DNA from: Fusobacteriaceae bacterium | GTDB lineage: Bacteria; Fusobacteriota; Fusobacteriia; Fusobacteriales; Fusobacteriaceae | Assembly: GCA_016938425.1 (NCBI GenBank) | Contig: JAFGUR010000170.1 | Span: 1-8,813, forward strand | Length of the DNA stretch: 8,813 bases | Direction: 5' to 3' | Shown: piece after piece, positions 6,207 to 8,813 of the stretch | How the letters are laid out: each line of letters starts with the position of its first letter | Numbering within the stretch: the stretch's first letter is position 1 | Notes under the pieces: generated by a model | Told to the model about the DNA's origin: nothing | Seen by the model: only the letters and a program-made list of their open reading frames with translations | The model's database searches: none | Made by a program: the position numbers and the translations under genes

Positions 6207-7571
6207 CTAATTTTTCATTGCACTAATTGGTGGACTTACATGTCCTCCTCTATTTATAAGTGTTGAACAATTTAAACTATTAAGTGGCATAATATCTGCC
6301 TCTCCTAAAAGTCCTCCAAATACTACCCTATCACCTACACCTTTTCCCGGTACAGGTATCACTCTTACAGCAGTTGTTTTATTATTAATCATTCCAATAG
6401 CCATTTCATCAGCTATTAATCCACTTATAACATAATCAGGTGTAGCCCCTGGAATAGCAATCATATCTAGTCCAACAGAACATACACAAGTCATTGCTTC
6501 AAGTTTTTCTAAAGTCAAATAACCTTTACTTGCTGCAGCAATCATTCCTTGGTCTTCACTTACAGGTATAAAAGCTCCTGTTAGTCCTCCAACTCTGCTC
6601 GCTGCCATTGCTCCACCTTTTTTTACAGCATCATTTAAAATTGCAAGAGAAAGAGTAGTTCCATATGCTCCTACTGATTCTAATCCAAATTCTTCTAATA
6701 TATTTCCAACAGAATCTCCTACTGCTGGTGTTGGTGCTAGTGATAAATCAACTATTCCAAAATCAATTCCTAATTCTTTAGCAACTTCTTTTCCTACTAA
6801 TTCACCCATTCTAGTAATTTTAAAACTAATTTTTTTAATGGCCTCTGTTATTTCATCAATAGGTGCTTTCTTGTCAATTCTTGCTAGTGCTGCTCTTACA
6901 ACTCCTGGTCCACTAATTCCTAAATTTAACACTACATCAGCTTCATTTACTCCATGGAAAGCTCCTGCCATAAAAGGATTATCTGACACAGCATTACAGA
7001 AAACAACAAATTTTGCTGCTCCTAATCCATCTTTATCAGCAGTTAATTCTGCTAATTCTTTAACCGTTTTCCCCATCATTCCAACAGCATCTAAGTTAAT
7101 ACCTGATTTTGTTGATCCAACATTTACTGATGAACAAACTCTATCAGTTTCTTTTAAAGCATTTGGAATAGACGCAATCAGTTTCCTGTCTCCCTCTGTA
7201 AATCCTTTATCTACTAAAGCAGTAAAACCACCTATAAAATCAATTCCAATTTCTTTTGCTGCTCTATCTAAAGCTTTCGCAAATATTGTATAATCTGTGG
7301 CGTCTGTAGCATTTCCTATTATGGCTATTGGCGTAACTGATACTCTTTTATTTACTATTGGTACACCATATTTTGCAGCAACTTTATCTGCCGTTTCAAC
7401 TAAAGTTTTTCCAAGTCCTACAATTTTATTATATATATTTTCTGCTGTTTTTTCAGCACTTCTATCTATACAGTCAAGTAAACTAATACCCATAGTTACT
7501 GTTCTTATATCTAAATTTTCTAAATCAACCATTTTTATCGTTTCTAATATTTCATTTGGTAATAAATGCAT
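6207..7571 (-). CDS. PFL-like family protein, UPF0210 (DUF711)
   Basis: At 454 residues this is a full-length UPF0210 protein. The family has a pyruvate formate-lyase-like fold but no established reaction. Visible landmarks are the N-terminal NLDIRTVTMGISLLDC (19-34), several glycine-rich loops (FIGGFTALVDKGF 112-124, GISGPGVVRAAL 218-229), ETDRVCSSVNVGS near 141-153, a CxC at C362 and C364 (TCVCSVGLDM), and a late RVVFGG (415-420). The last two faintly recall the catalytic cysteines and glycyl-radical loop of PFL enzymes, but the canonical RVxGY-type motif is absent and no activating enzyme gene is nearby, so I do not claim radical chemistry. The ribosome binding site AGGGAGG overlaps the stop codon of the ACT gene 14 nt upstream, which suggests translational coupling. 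Adjacent UPF0237 and UPF0210 genes are also known in Streptococcus pneumoniae (SP0238/SP0239). Expression depends on the upstream glycine riboswitch. Confidence 0.93.
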   Translation of the reverse strand: MHLLPNEILETIKMVDLENLDIRTVTMGISLLDCIDRSAEKTAENIYNKIVGLGKTLVETADKVAAKYGVPIVNKRVSVTPIAIIGNATDATDYTIFAKALDRAAKEIGIDFIGGFTALVDKGFTEGDRKLIASIPNALKETDRVCSSVNVGSTKSGINLDAVGMMGKTVKELAELTADKDGLGAAKFVVFCNAVSDNPFMAGAFHGVNEADVVLNLGISGPGVVRAALARIDKKAPIDEITEAIKKISFKITRMGELVGKEVAKELGIDFGIVDLSLAPTPAVGDSVGNILEEFGLESVGAYGTTLSLAILNDAVKKGGAMAASRVGGLTGAFIPVSEDQGMIAAASKGYLTLEKLEAMTCVCSVGLDMIAIPGATPDYVISGLIADEMAIGMINNKTTAVRVIPVPGKGVGDRVVFGGLLGEADIMPLNSLNCSTLINRGGHVSPPISAMKN

Positions 7572-7585
7572 GTATTTTAACCTCC

Positions 7586-7864
7586 CTATATTCTGTGCAT
7601 TGCTTTAAAAATATCTTCATGTTGAACATATATTTTTAAGTTTAATTCATTCTCTATAGATTTGAATTCTTTTTTAAATTCATCAAACTCTAATGTAGAA
7701 TCAGCTAAGTCAACAAGCATTATCATTGCAAATAATTCTTTGTCAAAAATTGTTTGAGTAATATCTATGATATTCCCTTTTAATTCACATAACTTTTTTG
7801 AAACAGAAGCTACAATTCCACTTTTATCGCTTCCTAATACTGTAACAATTACTCTTCCTTTCAT
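7586..7864 (-). CDS. ACT domain protein, UPF0237 (GcvR-like)
   Basis: The 92-residue protein is essentially one ACT domain (about 4-80), the fold that binds amino acids in regulatory proteins. The N-terminal VIVTVLGSDKSGIVASVSKKL has the GxDxxGIVA ligand-loop pattern of the GcvR/ACT type, followed by the GNIIDITQTI strand. No enzyme or DNA-binding domain is attached, so it probably senses a ligand and acts on a partner. The conserved neighbour UPF0210 is the obvious candidate partner, and glycine a plausible ligand given the riboswitch; both are inference. The start is the ATG at 7864, with GGAGG 5 nt upstream. An in-frame ATG at 7876 overlaps that site and is rejected. It is the first gene of the operon. 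Confidence 0.92.
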   Translation of the reverse strand: MKGRVIVTVLGSDKSGIVASVSKKLCELKGNIIDITQTIFDKELFAMIMLVDLADSTLEFDEFKKEFKSIENELNLKIYVQHEDIFKAMHRI

Positions 7865-7869
7865 AATAA

Positions 7870-7874
7870 CCTCC
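7870..7874 (-). promoter_or_regulatory. Ribosome binding site that fixes the UPF0237 start
   Basis: GGAGG lies 5 nt before the ATG at 7864. The G of the upstream ATG (7876) is the first base of this motif, so translation from there would have no ribosome binding site. Confidence 0.8.
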
Positions 7875-7904
7875 ATATATTTAAAATCAAATTAAACATT
7901 TTTT

Positions 7905-7935
7905 AATAAAACAAAAGACAGATATATAATCTGTC
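7905..7935 (-). terminator. Riboswitch expression-platform terminator
   Basis: On the minus strand GACAGAT (7935-7929), loop ATATA-type five bases, ATCTGTC (7923-7917) and then TTTTGTTTTATT form a compact intrinsic terminator. It lies about 50 nt after aptamer II and about 40 nt before the UPF0237 start, the position expected for a transcriptional riboswitch. Confidence 0.85.
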
Positions 7936-7986
7936 CCTCAAAAGATTTTGCAATACAAAAAGATAAAGCAACATTACTTGCAATAT

Positions 7987-8144
7987 CCCCTGTCCTTTTA
8001 CCTGAGAGTGTTACTCCTTCGGTGGCTAAGATTGCTCTCTCCAGAGGTTCGTCCAATATAGATCCCATTACAAGTTTATGTAAATACCTGAAAGATTTAC
8101 TTCTTCGGTGGCTTTCGCTCTCTCCCTATATCTTCATCCGAAAA
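7987..8144 (-). ncRNA. Tandem glycine riboswitch (gcvT type)
   Basis: This minus-strand leader RNA should bind two glycines. Each aptamer has the diagnostic GGAGAG/GGGAGAG start, a GCCACCGAAG core and a CUxUCAGGUA element: aptamer I at 8131-8056, aptamer II at 8047-7987. Aptamer I P1 pairs AUAUAG (8131-8126) with CUAUAU (8061-8056). Aptamer II P1 pairs CCUCUG (8047-8042) with CAGGGG (7992-7987). The linker GGACGAAC carries CGAA (8051-8048), which can pair with UUCG (8142-8139) in the leader to form the known leader-linker kink-turn. A terminator follows, then the UPF0237-UPF0210 genes. GGACAGG (7995-7989) can pair with UCUGUCU (7922-7916) in the terminator, which hints that unbound RNA antiterminates and glycine stops transcription; this direction is tentative. 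Confidence 0.96.
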
Positions 8145-8158
8145 TATTTATTTTATAA

Positions 8159-8187
8159 ATTATACTTATTTTCTTTAACAATGTCAA
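8159..8187 (-). promoter_or_regulatory. Consensus sigma70 promoter of the riboswitch operon
   Basis: A perfect TTGACA (8182-8187) and a perfect TATAAT (8159-8164) are separated by exactly 17 nt. Transcription would start near 8152, just ahead of the leader segment needed for the riboswitch kink-turn. The -35 box lies 7 nt past the stop codon of the preceding gene. The high promoter strength fits control by termination in the leader. Confidence 0.92.
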
Positions 8188-8194
8188 GATTTTT

Positions 8195-8665
8195 TTAAAA
8201 ACCAATCCCTAATCCTACTGTTACAATTGCGTCATTATCTCCATCTTTACTTATTACATCAAGACTTGTATCCATAACTAAAAAAGTTATCGACTTAGTT
8301 AAACTTATTCCTGTTACAATATCTCCATCTGTATTAATCCCTATTCTTGCTCTTCCATTAAATTGATTAAATCCAAATGTTCCATAGGCCATTTCAAGAT
8401 ACGTTGCAAAACCTATATCAGTCATATAATAACTTCCTAGACCAAGTGCCAATCCTTTCTTTTTCCAGAATGCTTGTTGCATATCATATCCTAAAATTAG
8501 ACATCTAAAATCAGTTTTAAATTTAAACTCGTCTTTATAGGTTCCTCCAGAAAAGACAACTTGAGGAATTCCTACTCTTTCCCATTTCCCACTTCCTTCT
8601 TGCCAAGTATCTTTTGAAGCAAATACTGTAAAAGAAAGAATAAATAATATTATTATTTTTTTCAT
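8195..8665 (-). CDS. Exported protein, probably small outer-membrane-type beta-barrel
   Basis: I do not recognise a named family. The 156-residue product begins with a short signal peptide: KK at 2-3, a hydrophobic core at 4-15, and a likely cut after A16 (VFA, then SKD). The mature part is about 140 residues, rich in Gly, Thr and aromatics. It has alternating polar and hydrophobic stretches near 70-97, 104-137 and 146-156, and ends in VGLGIGF. A C-terminal phenylalanine on an amphipathic strand is typical of outer-membrane beta-barrels. Seven or eight short strands could be accommodated, so a small barrel or a fragment-like relative of one is plausible. AAGGA (8673-8677) lies 7 nt before the ATG, and a good promoter precedes it. 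There is no terminator between its stop and the riboswitch promoter, so some read-through is expected. Confidence 0.8.
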   Translation of the reverse strand: MKKIIILFILSFTVFASKDTWQEGSGKWERVGIPQVVFSGGTYKDEFKFKTDFRCLILGYDMQQAFWKKKGLALGLGSYYMTDIGFATYLEMAYGTFGFNQFNGRARIGINTDGDIVTGISLTKSITFLVMDTSLDVISKDGDNDAIVTVGLGIGF

Positions 8666-8685
8666 TAATTCATCCTTTATTATTA

Positions 8686-8714
8686 ATTTTACTTTAAATC
8701 ATAGTGATTGTTAA
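8686..8714 (-). promoter_or_regulatory. Predicted promoter of the exported protein gene
   Basis: TTAACA (8709-8714) and TAAAAT (8686-8691) are 17 nt apart, each differing from consensus at one base. The start would be near 8679, leaving a leader of about 14 nt that includes the ribosome binding site. Confidence 0.55.
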
Positions 8715-8760
8715 ACTATTGATTCTTATTACATTAATATTTATAATTTCCTTTAAGTAT

Positions 8761-8789
8761 AAAAAACTGTAGAAATCTACAGTTTTTTT
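8761..8789. terminator. Bidirectional terminator near the right edge
   Basis: AAAAAACTGTAG (8761-8772), loop AAAT, CTACAGTTTTTT (8777-8788) forms a 12-bp stem with T-tracts in both directions. On the minus strand it would end transcripts of a gene beyond the window, which makes the exported-protein gene the start of a new unit. Confidence 0.88.
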
Positions 8790-8813
8790 ATATCTTAAAT
8801 TATAAATTAAACT

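Noticed and set aside
6838..7293. 151-codon plus-strand open frame opposite the UPF0210 gene
   Set aside because: It is antisense to a full-length conserved gene; no ribosome binding site or family resemblance, and its Ser/Ala/Pro-rich composition is what an antisense shadow gives.
6207..7571. Active glycyl-radical enzyme
   Set aside because: The canonical radical-loop motif is absent and no activase gene is nearby.
7297..7608. 103-codon plus-strand open frame opposite the UPF0210 start
   Set aside because: Same shadow effect; it would also run across the UPF0237 stop and the intergenic ribosome binding site.

Overview
The window looks like chromosomal DNA from a Fusobacterium-like, very AT-rich bacterium. 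The reasons are the strong A/T bias in codons and spacers, clear AGGAGG-type ribosome binding sites, short U-tailed terminators, a tandem glycine riboswitch of the type well known from Fusobacterium nucleatum, an archaeal-type 8-oxoguanine glycosylase, and a signal-peptide protein with an outer-membrane-like C-terminus. The genus is inferred from this combination; no rRNA or marker gene is present.

Layout. Positions 1-325 hold no convincing gene. They carry an 18-bp inverted repeat enclosing about 110 nt, probably the remains of a small IS-like or MITE-like element, and then a terminator. Two minus-strand housekeeping genes follow: miaB (tRNA methylthiotransferase, its own promoter, 326-1642) and an Ogg2-type 8-oxoguanine DNA glycosylase/lyase (1737-2381). 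Across a divergent spacer lies a plus-strand run: a 71-residue two-helix membrane protein resembling Imm17, with its own terminator; an AlbA_2 / HATPase / winged-helix regulator-like protein with a GQIG tandem repeat; and 30 nt later oligoendopeptidase F. A shared bidirectional terminator at 6164-6195 separates pepF from the convergent minus-strand operon.

That operon (8159 down to 6207) is the most informative part. A consensus promoter (TTGACA, 17 nt, TATAAT) drives a tandem glycine riboswitch with leader-linker pairing and an intrinsic terminator. Two small-molecule-type proteins follow: a 92-residue ACT-domain protein (UPF0237) and a 454-residue PFL-like protein (UPF0210/DUF711), probably translationally coupled. 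The riboswitch is direct evidence that this poorly characterised pair is tied to glycine. An alternative pairing between the 3' strand of aptamer II P1 and the terminator suggests, tentatively, that glycine turns the operon off.

Upstream on the same strand is a 156-residue exported, probably beta-rich protein with its own promoter and no terminator before the riboswitch promoter. A further bidirectional terminator at 8761-8788 separates it from whatever lies beyond the window. I see no CRISPR array, tRNA, rRNA or intact transposase gene. The best candidates for something under-described are the glycine-controlled UPF0237/UPF0210 operon and, less securely, the inverted-repeat element at the left edge and the Imm17-like / AlbA_2 neighbourhood.
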